From Niabella sp. (GTDB lineage: Bacteria > Bacteroidota > Bacteroidia > Chitinophagales > Chitinophagaceae), in NCBI RefSeq assembly GCF_030150205.1, contig NZ_JASLGT010000011.1, forward strand, positions 277,679 through 341,678: 64,000 nt of DNA, in the 5' to 3' direction. This document shows positions 1 through 8,727 of the stretch, piece by piece. Positions within the stretch are counted from its first letter, which is position 1; every line of letters starts with the position of its first letter. The notes below the pieces were generated by a model. It had not been told where the DNA came from. It saw nothing but the letters and a program-made list of their open reading frames with translations, and did not search any database. The position numbers were made by a program, and so were the translations under genes.

Positions 1-764
1 TGTTGCACAGAAGCCACTTTCTTTTTCAGCGTGTTTCCTGCACCCGCTTCATAAATATCGGTTTGCAGCATTGCTTTTACCGGCTTTCCTTCCTGGTTAG
101 ATACGGTTACGGCTATTTTTACGTCTGCTGCCTGCGCTGTAACTTTTGGCGTGGTGATATACGTGCCCCAGTGACCGATGTGTACCGGGGCTGTTTTTAC
201 CAGCCATACGTGCCGGTAAATGCCGGCACCGGGATACCAGCGCGAATCCCATTTTTCGGTATTTAGTTTTACGGCCAGCACGTTCTCTTTTCCAAATAGT
301 ATATAGGGCGACAGATCCATCCGGAACGAGGTATACCCGTAGGGCCAGGTACCTACATAATGCCCGTTGAGCCAGATCTCGGCATAAGCCATGGCGCCAT
401 CAAAATCGATGAAGATCTTTTTGCCGGTATCTGAAGATGGTATCGCAAAGTGTTTACGATACCAGCCGATCCCTTTCCAGGGAAGCTTACCCGTTTCACC
501 GGCCAGGTCGATGCGGAAGGGCCCGGTAATGGCCCAGTCATGAGGCAGGGACAGCCGTTGCCAGTCCTGGTCATTAAAACCAGTCGCCTCAGCCTGCTGC
601 GGCTCTTCCAGCCGGGAGCCATCGGGTTGCAGTCCGTACCGTTTAAACAACCATCCTTCATCAAAGGATCCGGTACCGGCATTGCCCAGGCGTGTAAAGG
701 AGGTTTGTGCCGAAGCATTATTGCAGCACAGGAGCACTGCCAGTAAGCCTAAAATAAAGCGCAT
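1..764 (-). CDS. Glycoside hydrolase family 2 (beta-galactosidase-like), N-terminal part, cut by window edge
   Basis: The frame reads leftward from an ATG at 764 and runs off the window start, so only about 254 N-terminal residues are seen. It begins with a signal peptide ending in NNASAQ, then a GH2 sugar-binding (jelly-roll) domain: FDEGWLFKRYG, a LPHDWAI motif near residue 75, GIGWYRKHF, and AEIWLNGHYVG-WPYGYTSF, followed by the WYPGAGIYRHVWL segment typical of the start of the immunoglobulin-like GH2 domain. The catalytic TIM barrel lies outside the window, so the exact activity (beta-galactosidase, beta-mannosidase or beta-glucuronidase) cannot be decided; the LPHDW and GAGIYR motifs favour the beta-galactosidase branch. 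It is the last visible gene of the leftward PUL and probably acts in the periplasm on terminal galactose of the same glycan that the GH20 and GH95 enzymes attack. Confidence 0.85.
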   Translation of the reverse strand, partial: MRFILGLLAVLLCCNNASAQTSFTRLGNAGTGSFDEGWLFKRYGLQPDGSRLEEPQQAEATGFNDQDWQRLSLPHDWAITGPFRIDLAGETGKLPWKGIGWYRKHFAIPSSDTGKKIFIDFDGAMAYAEIWLNGHYVGTWPYGYTSFRMDLSPYILFGKENVLAVKLNTEKWDSRWYPGAGIYRHVWLVKTAPVHIGHWGTYITTPKVTAQAADVKIAVTVSNQEGKPVKAMLQTDIYEAGAGNTLKKKVASVQ

Positions 765-849
765 TTTTTTCTGTTATGGCGTTATAAAATCGTTTTATAC
801 ATCCTGTATTCGTCATTCTCCAGAAGCACAGTACAACAAGGAAGCGTTG

Positions 850-2952
850 TTACAGACCCTGAATTGCACCATCTGAAAGTTCTGTATTAAATACTTTTAA
901 ATCCCGGATCGCTGCTTTGGCAGCATTCTTTTCATCACCGATCCGCTGCAGCGGGAAAAAGAGGGTTTGTACTTTGGCCGTTTGTTTACCATTGGGGAAT
1001 GTTCTTTTGGCACCTTCCAGTTTTTCTTTTAAAACACCGTTTACATAAAGCGCTGTTCCTCTGTGATTGCCTTTAATGGTGATCTTTGTCCATTCATTCA
1101 CCGGAACAGCATAATCAAAGCTGTACTGATAGCCTTCCCTTGAAAAACCCAGCTTACCGGTACCCAGCTGGTTGAGGGTTACCACCGCATCTGCGGAGCC
1201 AAACAATACGGCATTGGCGGTATTGCCAGGTTCCGGTTTTATAGAAAAGCTAACCGTATAACCATACCCGATCCCCGGAAACGGTGTTGTAATAAAACTT
1301 GTTCCCCCTTTTAAACGGAGGGCTTCTTCTTTTGGATCAAATGAAACGTTGGTCCTTGTTGTCTTCTGCCGGCCGTTAAATTGACCATCCGCCTTCAATG
1401 TCAGCACCAGTGAATCTTTTGCGTGGATGCGTCCAAGCATATTTAAGCCGGGACCTTCGCCGATCTGTTTGGCCTGTGTTGAAAAAGCGGCATATTCCAT
1501 CGGCTTTGCACTGCCGCCCCACATTTTTTGCGACAAGACCTGCATGGCCGGGAAGACCCGGTGATGTACATCTTTTTCGGTGATGCCATTGCCTGCATGA
1601 TCATTCCATACGGCAAAAGCGCCACCTCTTAACAATGGATAATCTTCATCGAAGGTTTCCTTCCCGATCCGGTTGGGCGTCCATTCTTCGTAGAGTTTTT
1701 TTATATTGAGGTAATCATAGTAGTAGCCGGCAGCGGGCACAATATACAGCCATCCGTCCGGCGTGCTGATGCCTTTATAGCCCAGGGCAAACATGTCTTT
1801 TGGCTCCGCATAGCCATTGTACCAGAGGTTCATGGTAACACCTTCGGCCTTTACCGGTGTGGTACCCTGTGCATGGGTCAGCGATCCCCACATCCGTACT
1901 TTTTTTCCAAAGCCCTCTACAAACCGGATATAATGATCGGTGAATTTCCTGAATTTTTCCGCGTCTTTTTTGGCATATTCATCGGTACCGATATGTACTT
2001 CTTTCCCTATAAAAACGGGGTTAGGTCCTTGCAGGTATTCCCGGAACACATTATCAATTACCTGGTAGGTAAGCGGGTTATCCAGATCCAGGTGGTCCAT
2101 GCCATACTGTTTACTACCCACACCCGGCACCGCCTTGCTAAAGGCCAGGGAATGCGCCGGCACATCGATTTCCGGTATAATGTTGACCCCATAGCGCTGT
2201 GCCATTTTCTGCAGCTCAATAAATTCTTTCTTTGTATAGCTGCCGTCTTTCGCAGTCAGGTTAGGATAAGTGTCATTCTGCAGGCGAAAGGCCGAATAGG
2301 TGCTGTCCCAGTTATCTCCGAAAAATTGTTTAAAGCCGTTATCGTTCAGGTGAATGTGGAAATCATTCATCTTGTAGTACGACATGAATTTGATATAGTG
2401 CTTTAAAAAATCAAGACTGAAAAATTTACGACCTACATCCAGCACAAATCCCCGTACCTCATATTTTGGATAGTCGCGGGCCATTCCCTTTGGTATTGTT
2501 TTATGTTGCGGAGCCTGTTCCAATAGTTGCAACAAAGTCCGGGTAGCCCAGATAGCACCCACAGCATCTTTTGCATTAATGATGATGCGGTCACTGATCT
2601 GCAGGCTATACCCTTCGGGAGGCAGGTTGTTTCCTTTTGGATCGAGACTAAAGAATACATCCCCTTTTTGTGCCTGCCCCGTTTTTACCGGTGCTGTAGT
2701 TCCGGGTATCATGATCACAAGATCCGCTGCCAGTAACTGCGCTGCCGGCAACAGCTCATTACTATAGCGCGGATCTACGACCAAACGGGTTGCCGGTTTC
2801 CATTCAAAAGACCCGGTTGCGCCCTGCCATTCCCGTAATGCCGGAATGATAAAAGGTGCAGGGTTGGTTTGTGCCTGTATCCATACCGGAATTCCGGCCA
2901 CTACAGCAGCTACCAGGCAGTAGAGGATCCGGATTCTTTTCATTTTCTTCAT
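850..2952 (-). CDS. Secreted GH20 beta-N-acetylhexosaminidase with C-terminal LamG-like domain
   Basis: The 700-residue protein has a signal peptide (cleavage near WIQAQ). A GH20b N-terminal alpha/beta domain spans about residues 35-160 and a GH20 TIM barrel about 165-490. Barrel motifs are RGFVLDVGRKFF, NDFHIHLNDNGF and IIPEIDVPAHS. The catalytic Asp-Glu pair is in HIGTDEY near residues 324-325; in GH20 the Asp positions the substrate N-acetyl group and the Glu is the acid/base. Residues from about 540 to the end look like a concanavalin/LamG sandwich (GYGYTVSFSIKPE, LGFSREGYQYSFDY, ALYVNGVLKE), a likely carbohydrate-binding module. A second in-frame ATG lies at 2943 and either start keeps the signal peptide. 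It lies in the leftward PUL and differs clearly from the GH20 enzyme at 3387-5705, so the pair probably handles different HexNAc linkages. Confidence 0.9.
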   Translation of the reverse strand: MKKMKRIRILYCLVAAVVAGIPVWIQAQTNPAPFIIPALREWQGATGSFEWKPATRLVVDPRYSNELLPAAQLLAADLVIMIPGTTAPVKTGQAQKGDVFFSLDPKGNNLPPEGYSLQISDRIIINAKDAVGAIWATRTLLQLLEQAPQHKTIPKGMARDYPKYEVRGFVLDVGRKFFSLDFLKHYIKFMSYYKMNDFHIHLNDNGFKQFFGDNWDSTYSAFRLQNDTYPNLTAKDGSYTKKEFIELQKMAQRYGVNIIPEIDVPAHSLAFSKAVPGVGSKQYGMDHLDLDNPLTYQVIDNVFREYLQGPNPVFIGKEVHIGTDEYAKKDAEKFRKFTDHYIRFVEGFGKKVRMWGSLTHAQGTTPVKAEGVTMNLWYNGYAEPKDMFALGYKGISTPDGWLYIVPAAGYYYDYLNIKKLYEEWTPNRIGKETFDEDYPLLRGGAFAVWNDHAGNGITEKDVHHRVFPAMQVLSQKMWGGSAKPMEYAAFSTQAKQIGEGPGLNMLGRIHAKDSLVLTLKADGQFNGRQKTTRTNVSFDPKEEALRLKGGTSFITTPFPGIGYGYTVSFSIKPEPGNTANAVLFGSADAVVTLNQLGTGKLGFSREGYQYSFDYAVPVNEWTKITIKGNHRGTALYVNGVLKEKLEGAKRTFPNGKQTAKVQTLFFPLQRIGDEKNAAKAAIRDLKVFNTELSDGAIQGL

Positions 2953-3121
2953 TCTATGTTGATTTAATTGAGCTTGTTCAAAATTTTTCTATTCAACCGC
3001 CTATCATAACCGGGGCTTACCCTGGCATCTAAAATAGTTCATGCAGATCAAAAAAAAGAATCCCGGGGCTGTACGCTGTAAGCATACCTGTTATGCAAAC
3101 GATTGTTCCGTGTCTGTTTTT

Positions 3122-3361
3122 TTAATAGGCGATGGTTTGCCTGCCAGGCGTAACGCCGTTCTCATTGAAAGCATCTACCCGGAAATAATAAGGAACACTT
3201 TTATTTAATCCCGGCAATTCCAGGCTGTGCGTTCCGTATACCATTACCGGGTGAAACAGTTTCAAACGTGGTGTACCTACGGCACACTTATTAAAACCCG
3301 CCACTTCGTGGCTACCAGGGGTTGCCCCTGTGGGGCTGATAAACCGCTTGCCATTCCCTAT
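3122..3361 (-). pseudogene. Orphan C-terminal fragment with fibronectin-III-like sequence
   Basis: An open frame of about 79 residues lies between two GH20 genes. It begins directly after an in-frame stop at 3362-3364, has no ATG, and ends with a normal stop. The end of the fragment reads LELPGLNKSVPYYFRVDAFNENGVTPG, split here as LELPGLNKSVPYY and FRVDAFNENGVTPG, which resembles the last strands of an Fn3-type module at the C-terminus of secreted Bacteroidota glycosidases. No complete gene can be built around it, and the upstream neighbour already ends in its own discoidin domain. I read it as the remnant of a deleted secreted enzyme. The parent family (GH43 with an Fn3 tail is one possibility) is not determined. 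Confidence 0.55.
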
Positions 3362-3386
3362 TTACCATTGACGACTCATCAAATCG

Positions 3387-5705
3387 CTATTCCACCATGA
3401 TCTCATCGCAGAAAAGCCAGGCCGCCTGTCCCTCACCGGGATGTCCTTTCGGACATTGTCCCAGGTTTTTAGCCGTAACCCGTACGTAGCGGAAACTGCG
3501 CGGCTCAAAGCGGGCCGTAAAATCCTTTGTTTGCGGGGCTTTATCGGCCACGGGTACCGTGTTTTTGACCGTTGCCATTTCGGTGAATTGTTTGCCATCC
3601 TCCGACACTTCAAATTTTACCCATTGCGGGAAAAAGATCCACTGTCCGTAGCTCTGTAAACAGCCCAGGGTTATGGAACCTGCTGTTGTACGCTGCCCCA
3701 GGTCAATGGTGGCCACCATATCGCTTCCGTTAAACGCATGCCATTGTTTCCCGGCGTCTGTTGTACCCCGGATGCCATCGACCAGCGTAGACGGTCCGTT
3801 GGCTGGATAATATTTACTGTAAGGCGTTGCATATTGCAAGGGGCGCCCGGTTGCTTTATTCAGTGTAAAGGACTGCTGCGCAGGCCGTCCCCTTACCATG
3901 CTGTTATGGATCGCCAATGCCGCTTTTACCGTCAGGGCACCTTTTATTTCAAAAGGTTTTTCGTAGCGCAGGCTGCCCGTGCCCGGGTCGGTACCATCCG
4001 TTGTATAAAAGATGGTACCGTCTTCATTTTCGGTTTCGAGGCTTACCAGTAATTTACCATCCACCACCTGCGGTTTTATATCAACTTTAAAATTGCCTTT
4101 GGAATAATGCAAGCCCTTCTGCTCAAACCCAACGAGGTGAGGCTGCAGCCGCTGATTAAAATCTTTCCAGTTGCGCGCATCCTTGGTGCTCCATAATACT
4201 TCTGCCAGTGCCGGCATGCGGGGCAGAATCATATATTCCACATGCTCATAGCTCGAGATCTGCTCCGTCCACAGGTTGGCTTGTGCCCCCAGTACATGTT
4301 TTGCCTGGTCTTTATCCAGCTCTGCGGGAATGGGTTCGTAATGGTATACCCGCTTTAAGGTATTGAAACCACCAAATGCCAGGGGTTCGGTTTCGGGATC
4401 GCCCTGGTAATAATCAAAGTAAAGCGGACCGGTTGGACTCATCACCACATCATGATCCATTTGAGCGGCCTTAATACCACCCGATTCTCCGCGCCAGCTC
4501 ATCACCGTTGCCTGTGGTGCAAGCCCTCCTTCCAGGATCTCATCCCAGCCGATCAGCTTCCGCTTATGGGCGATCAGGAATTTTTCGATCCGGTGAATAA
4601 AATAACTTTGTAATTCATCTTCATTTTTCAACCCTTCCTTTTTGATCCGGCGCTGACATAACTCGCAATGTTTCCAGCTGGATTTATCCACTTCATCACC
4701 GCCTACATGAATGTAGGTTGAGGGGAATAAGGCCATTACTTCTGTCAGCACATCCTGCAGAAATCCAAAGGCCGCATCATTACCGGCGCAATAATTCGGA
4801 TGCACATCCTTCCCGTAAAAATCACCGGTATCCTTAAACGAGCGCTTCTGTGGTAAACAGGAATACTCCGGATAGGCCGCCATTGCTGCTTCGGAATGTC
4901 CGGGCATTTCAATTTCGGGAACGATGGTCACCTGCCTTGCTGCCGCATAGGCTACAATTTCCTTTATCTGTTCCTGTGTGTAAAAGCCCCCGTAAGTGGC
5001 TTTGCTGCGGTCCGCATTGAACCGGATCTGCGACCAGTCCCAGGGCTTGCCCCAATCATCTACACGCCAGGCAGCCAGCCCGGTGAGTTTTGGATATTTC
5101 TTTATTTCAATCCGCCAGCCGGCCCCATCCACCAGGTGCCAGTGAAAGGTATTCATTTTGTAGGCGGCCAGCAGGTCTATGAATTCTTTTACCAGTTCCG
5201 GTGAAAAAAAATGACGGCTTACATCCAGCATCATCCCCCGCCATTTAAACCGGGGCTCATCGGTAATCTCCATACAGGGTATCTGCAATACCTGGTTGGT
5301 GCGTATCGCCGGCAGGGTTTGCAATAAGGACTGTACAGCATAAAAAAGCCCGGCCGGTTTACTGGCCCGGATATCGACCTGGCTGGGTGTAACCGACAAG
5401 CGGTATCCTTCTGCTCCAATGCCTTCCGTTGCTGTGATGTTAAAGCGGATCCGTTTTCCGGTGGCCGTTGTTTTAACCGGAAGCGCATAACCACTTACCT
5501 GCTTTACGGCCGCAGTGAAATAGCGAACCACATCTGCTATCTCCTTACCGGCTACCGATGCCTTTACCTGTACGCTTTGATCCAGCAGGAAAGCCCCTTC
5601 CCGTTGTTGCAGATCTGCCGGCTGCGGAATGATATGTACCCGGGGCTGGGCATTGAGTACGCATGCGATCCATACACATACACTGATCATGAATCCCTGT
5701 TTCAT
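3387..5705 (-). CDS. Secreted GH20 beta-N-acetylhexosaminidase with discoidin (F5/8C) tail
   Basis: The start at 5705 is chosen because MKQGFMISVCVWIACVLNAQ is a clean signal peptide; an earlier in-frame start at 5789 would put 28 odd residues before it. The protein of about 772 residues has a GH20b domain (QPRVHIIPQPADL onward), then the GH20 barrel with FKWRGMMLDVSRHFF, NTFHWHLVDGAGWRIEI, IVPEIEMPGHS and the catalytic Asp-Glu in HVGGDEVDKSSW near residues 337-338. After the barrel comes a chitobiase-C-like module (IFYTTDGTDPGTGSLRY). The C-terminus is an F5/8 type C carbohydrate-binding domain (ATIDLGQRTTAGSITLGCLQ, FEVSEDGKQF, RYVRVTAKNLG). This is the classical Bacteroidota exo-hexosaminidase arrangement and should release terminal GlcNAc or GalNAc in the periplasm or at the cell surface. 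Confidence 0.93.
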   Translation of the reverse strand: MKQGFMISVCVWIACVLNAQPRVHIIPQPADLQQREGAFLLDQSVQVKASVAGKEIADVVRYFTAAVKQVSGYALPVKTTATGKRIRFNITATEGIGAEGYRLSVTPSQVDIRASKPAGLFYAVQSLLQTLPAIRTNQVLQIPCMEITDEPRFKWRGMMLDVSRHFFSPELVKEFIDLLAAYKMNTFHWHLVDGAGWRIEIKKYPKLTGLAAWRVDDWGKPWDWSQIRFNADRSKATYGGFYTQEQIKEIVAYAAARQVTIVPEIEMPGHSEAAMAAYPEYSCLPQKRSFKDTGDFYGKDVHPNYCAGNDAAFGFLQDVLTEVMALFPSTYIHVGGDEVDKSSWKHCELCQRRIKKEGLKNEDELQSYFIHRIEKFLIAHKRKLIGWDEILEGGLAPQATVMSWRGESGGIKAAQMDHDVVMSPTGPLYFDYYQGDPETEPLAFGGFNTLKRVYHYEPIPAELDKDQAKHVLGAQANLWTEQISSYEHVEYMILPRMPALAEVLWSTKDARNWKDFNQRLQPHLVGFEQKGLHYSKGNFKVDIKPQVVDGKLLVSLETENEDGTIFYTTDGTDPGTGSLRYEKPFEIKGALTVKAALAIHNSMVRGRPAQQSFTLNKATGRPLQYATPYSKYYPANGPSTLVDGIRGTTDAGKQWHAFNGSDMVATIDLGQRTTAGSITLGCLQSYGQWIFFPQWVKFEVSEDGKQFTEMATVKNTVPVADKAPQTKDFTARFEPRSFRYVRVTAKNLGQCPKGHPGEGQAAWLFCDEIMVE

Positions 5706-5799
5706 TTTTGCTTTTTTATTTTTGATCCCGGCTATATTTATCAACCAGGTCCCGACAAGCCATATATGCCTGTTGCCGGAACGTTTCATCTTTGATTTC

Positions 5800-8013
5800 C
5801 TATTTTTTTATCGCCTCAGATACGATCTCCTTTACCAGGCCATTTACCCGTACCCGTACTTTCTGGGGTTTATCTGAGTAGATATGGTAATTCACCACCG
5901 TGCCGTTTTTCCAGCTGCAATCTACCGTAAAGCCTCCCCGGGCCCGGAGGCCTTTAAATGATCCCGAAGTTTTCCAAGCTGCGGGGATCGCCGGAATCAG
6001 GCTGATTTCACCGGCATGACTTTGCAATAACATTTCCGGTATGGCGCCACTGATGCCCAGGTTGCCATCGATCTGGAACGGCGGATGGGTGGTAAACAGG
6101 TTGGTCAACATATTGTAGGTAAACAATCCCCGGATCATCATACCTGCTTTCTCGCCTTCCCCCAGGCGTGCCCACATAGCACAGCGCCAGGGCCATGACC
6201 AGGAGCGGCGGCTGTCCCCCACCGTAGACGCTACCGTGAAGGGCTTATCGATATTCTTTCCATAATTACCGCTGCGGCTGCGCAGGGAGATGATGGCTGC
6301 TTTCGCCAGTTCGGGTGTTTGTGTCAGGTTGATCTGGCGTCCGGGATATACAGCAAAGAGGTGTGAGGTATGCCGGTGCTGATCATCCGGATCATCCCGG
6401 TCTGTCTGCCATTCCTGCAATTGCCCCCATTTGCCGATTTTATTGGGGGCCAGGCGGTGTTGCATATCGGCCACTTTTGCCTGGTATGCCGCATCTGTAT
6501 GTAGTGCTTTTGCAGCATCCAAGTAGTTTTGAAACAGGTCCCAAACCAGTTGCTGGTCATGCATGACCCCGTCTTCCCGGGGGCCATGCTCCGGCGACCA
6601 TCCATTGGGTACCACCAGGCTTCCATCCGGCAGTTGTTTCAGCCGGTCTTCCCAGTAATTACAGATCTCTTTTAAAATGGGATAGGCTGTATTTTTCAGG
6701 TATACCGGGTCTTTTGTAAACGCCCAATGCTCATATACATGTTGTGCATACCAGGCACTGGCCGGTATATTCCATTCCCAGCCGTTTCCCCCAAAAATAC
6801 TTTGACTGGTGCGGGCCGTCCATCCGCGCGTATTTTGTCCAAAGGCTTTGCGGGTGGCCAGCCGGCAGGGTTCGGCCTGTGCTACGATGTAGTCGATCAG
6901 CGGCTGATTGCATTCGGAAAGGTTGGCCGGCTCTGCCAGCCAATAATTCATTTGAATATTGATATTGTTATGATAATCGCTGGCCCATGGCGGATTATTG
7001 CTGTTGTTCCAAAGTCCCTGCAGGTTTGCGGGCAATCCACCGGGGCGAGAACTGCTGATGAGCAGGTAACGACCGTATTGAAACAGGGTTTCTTCCAGGT
7101 CCGGATCAGCCCCACCCTCCGCATATTTCACGAGGCGGACATCCGTAGGAAGGTTTTTTAAGGCTGCAGGCGTTGCTCCCACATCAATACGGGCAGCCAC
7201 AGCAAGTCTTGTAAAATCGTTTATATGTGCGGTACGCAGCGCTGTATATCCCTTGCGAACCGCTGCTTTTAATTCTTTTTCGATCACTGGCAGCGGATCT
7301 GTGCCCCGCCAGCCGGCATTATAATCGGGTTTGTAATTGGTGCGGGCATCCAGGTAAAGCGTGAGGGTTTTGCAACCGGTAAATACCAGCTCACTGCCGG
7401 TTACGGAAATACGCCCCCCATCATGTACCGCCATTAGCTTTGCTGCGTATTTGAGTTGATTGGGCATGGTGCCGGAGAACTGCAGCATATTGCCACCGGC
7501 CACCGCCGGCGCTCCCTGGGCAGACCACAACGCGATGCGCCCGGAGAGTTTTCCATTGATGCCGGCCACATAGCGGAATACCATTACCTGGTCCGGATAA
7601 CTGGCAAAAGCCTCGCGCTGAAACGGAGTGCCGGCACGCATATAACTGCTATTGTAAAGTCCTGAAACCAGGTCCAGGCTCCGTTTGTAACCGGTAACCG
7701 TTCCTGCGGGAGCAAGCTGCATCCTTAGTTCACCAAAATTGCGGTAGGCGCCAAAACCATGGTCGCCGGTTTCATAGGCTCCGTCCCAGTTATTATCGCC
7801 GCTCCAGAGGCTTTGTTCATTGAACTGGATGGTATCGCTTTCCACGGCCCCCATCATCATGGCTCCCATACGCCCGTTGCCAATCGGAAGCCGTTCGGAA
7901 TCCCATTTCATACCCGGTTGGGCATACCATAACGTAATAGGCGCCATGTCCTGTGCCCGAACAGCGGAAGTAGCCAGTAAGGTCAATAATGCAATCAGTA
8001 TTCTTTTTTTCAT
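5800..8013 (-). CDS. GH95 alpha-L-fucosidase (or alpha-L-galactosidase)
   Basis: The start at 8013 is the ATG before KKRILIALLTLLATSAVRAQ, a signal peptide; the frame extends only to a TTG two codons further. The protein of about 737 residues shows the GH95 order. An N-terminal beta domain has LWYAQPGMKWDSERLPIGNG and NEQSLWSGDNN. An (alpha/alpha)6 barrel has SSSRPGGLPANLQGLWNN, DYHNNINIQMNYW (the conserved Asn pair that supports catalysis) and NGWSPEHGPRED carrying the likely acid Glu, then DQHRHTSHLFAVYPG. A short C-terminal beta domain follows. GH95 enzymes are inverting, mostly alpha-1,2-L-fucosidases; some act on L-galactose. With GH29, FucP and fuconate dehydratase in the same window, fucose is the likelier product. 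Confidence 0.93.
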   Translation of the reverse strand: MKKRILIALLTLLATSAVRAQDMAPITLWYAQPGMKWDSERLPIGNGRMGAMMMGAVESDTIQFNEQSLWSGDNNWDGAYETGDHGFGAYRNFGELRMQLAPAGTVTGYKRSLDLVSGLYNSSYMRAGTPFQREAFASYPDQVMVFRYVAGINGKLSGRIALWSAQGAPAVAGGNMLQFSGTMPNQLKYAAKLMAVHDGGRISVTGSELVFTGCKTLTLYLDARTNYKPDYNAGWRGTDPLPVIEKELKAAVRKGYTALRTAHINDFTRLAVAARIDVGATPAALKNLPTDVRLVKYAEGGADPDLEETLFQYGRYLLISSSRPGGLPANLQGLWNNSNNPPWASDYHNNINIQMNYWLAEPANLSECNQPLIDYIVAQAEPCRLATRKAFGQNTRGWTARTSQSIFGGNGWEWNIPASAWYAQHVYEHWAFTKDPVYLKNTAYPILKEICNYWEDRLKQLPDGSLVVPNGWSPEHGPREDGVMHDQQLVWDLFQNYLDAAKALHTDAAYQAKVADMQHRLAPNKIGKWGQLQEWQTDRDDPDDQHRHTSHLFAVYPGRQINLTQTPELAKAAIISLRSRSGNYGKNIDKPFTVASTVGDSRRSWSWPWRCAMWARLGEGEKAGMMIRGLFTYNMLTNLFTTHPPFQIDGNLGISGAIPEMLLQSHAGEISLIPAIPAAWKTSGSFKGLRARGGFTVDCSWKNGTVVNYHIYSDKPQKVRVRVNGLVKEIVSEAIKK

Positions 8014-8050
8014 GCCCAATATTACTATTTTTTATCGCATTGGTTTTATA

Positions 8051-8239
8051 CTATTCTTTGGAGAACCTGGAGACTCGGAGAACATTGATGCCCCGGATTG
8101 TAATGATACTATGGAAGAATTTCACCTTTTGATGTGGGTAACGGTAATGGCCTACAATTTCCTTCGCCGGGTTTACCTGGGCAGCAACGGTTATTGCAAA
8201 CAGCAAAAGAAGCGGCAGGAGGAATTTTTTCCTTCCGAC
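8051..8239 (-). pseudogene. Signal-peptide-bearing N-terminal scrap without a start codon
   Basis: This minus-strand frame of about 62 residues contains KKFLLPLLLLFAITVAAQ, a convincing Sec signal peptide, followed by VNPAKEIVGHYRYP, and stops at 8051. The codon where a start is expected reads GTC (8237-8239), so no usable start exists. It most likely is the 5' end of a lost secreted enzyme gene whose body was deleted, leaving the GH95 gene next to a lyase remnant. IVGHYRYP loosely recalls the first strand of chitinase-type barrels, but this is too short to assign. Confidence 0.4.
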
Positions 8240-8245
8240 GTTTTA

Positions 8246-8646
8246 TTATCTGATGCTCGATTTCCAATCTGTTTGAATATCTTTTTCTGTCATTCCCCGC
8301 AGTTCGATGGTTAACCCGGCGGAGCCTGATACCTGGTTCTGTTCAATGCGTACATTGGTGCAATCTGTAAGGGATACCGGTTTATTTAATCCTCCGGCAT
8401 CCGCTGCCGGAGGCGCGGTTATTTGATTGCCGGTAAACAGCAGTCCATCCACACTTCGGGCCAGCAGCAATTGCCCATCCGCTGCAGTGCCGGCGCCGCA
8501 TTCTCCTCGCTATTTGCCTTCACGCCATAATCTGCCGCCCGAATCAATACCGGAAGCTGGGCTCCTGCAATAGTACAGCAGCACAGACATAGCAACAGCA
8601 GCCAACTATGGGGGTATGTGATGGGGTTATTGTTTTGTGATATCAT
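8246..8646 (-). pseudogene. Internally deleted beta-helix (pectate lyase/GH28-like) gene
   Basis: The 5' part (from ATG 8646) encodes a signal peptide (LLLLCLCCCTIAGAQ) followed by IRAADYGVKANSEENAAPALQ, the N-terminal signature of secreted right-handed beta-helix enzymes of the pectate lyase/GH28 type. In the region about 8480-8495 the sequence passes into another frame whose continuation reads ADGQLLLARSVDGLLFTGNQ and then NVRIEQNQVSG, typical last coils of such a beta-helix, ending with a stop at 8246. The normal middle part (several hundred residues) is missing. One deletion with a frame change explains everything. The product would be non-functional. It shows that this PUL once had an additional enzyme. 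Confidence 0.7.
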
Positions 8647-8716
8647 TGAGTGAGAAGTGAAATGTAAAGTGAGAAGTGAAATGTTGAAAGTGAGAAGTTT
8701 AAAGTGAAAAGTTGGG
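8645..8716. repeat. Heptad-periodic simple repeat (AAAGTGAGAAGTGAAATG type)
   Basis: Between the lyase remnant and the next gene the sequence is built from variants of GAAGTGA, AAAGTGA and AATGTTG repeated at about 7-nt steps. It has no coding potential. It belongs to a class of intergenic repeats with 7-nt period found at several other places in this window with unrelated heptamers. Confidence 0.7.
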
Positions 8717-8727
8717 TACGGTCAGTG

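Noticed and set aside
353..746. Open frames on both strands inside the first 760 bp
   Set aside because: They overlap the true GH2 frame, which has a signal peptide and family motifs; the others lack both.
7820..8314. Plus-strand frame of 164 codons across the GH95 start
   Set aside because: It is antisense to the GH95 signal peptide and the 8051-8239 scrap and shows no protein family features.
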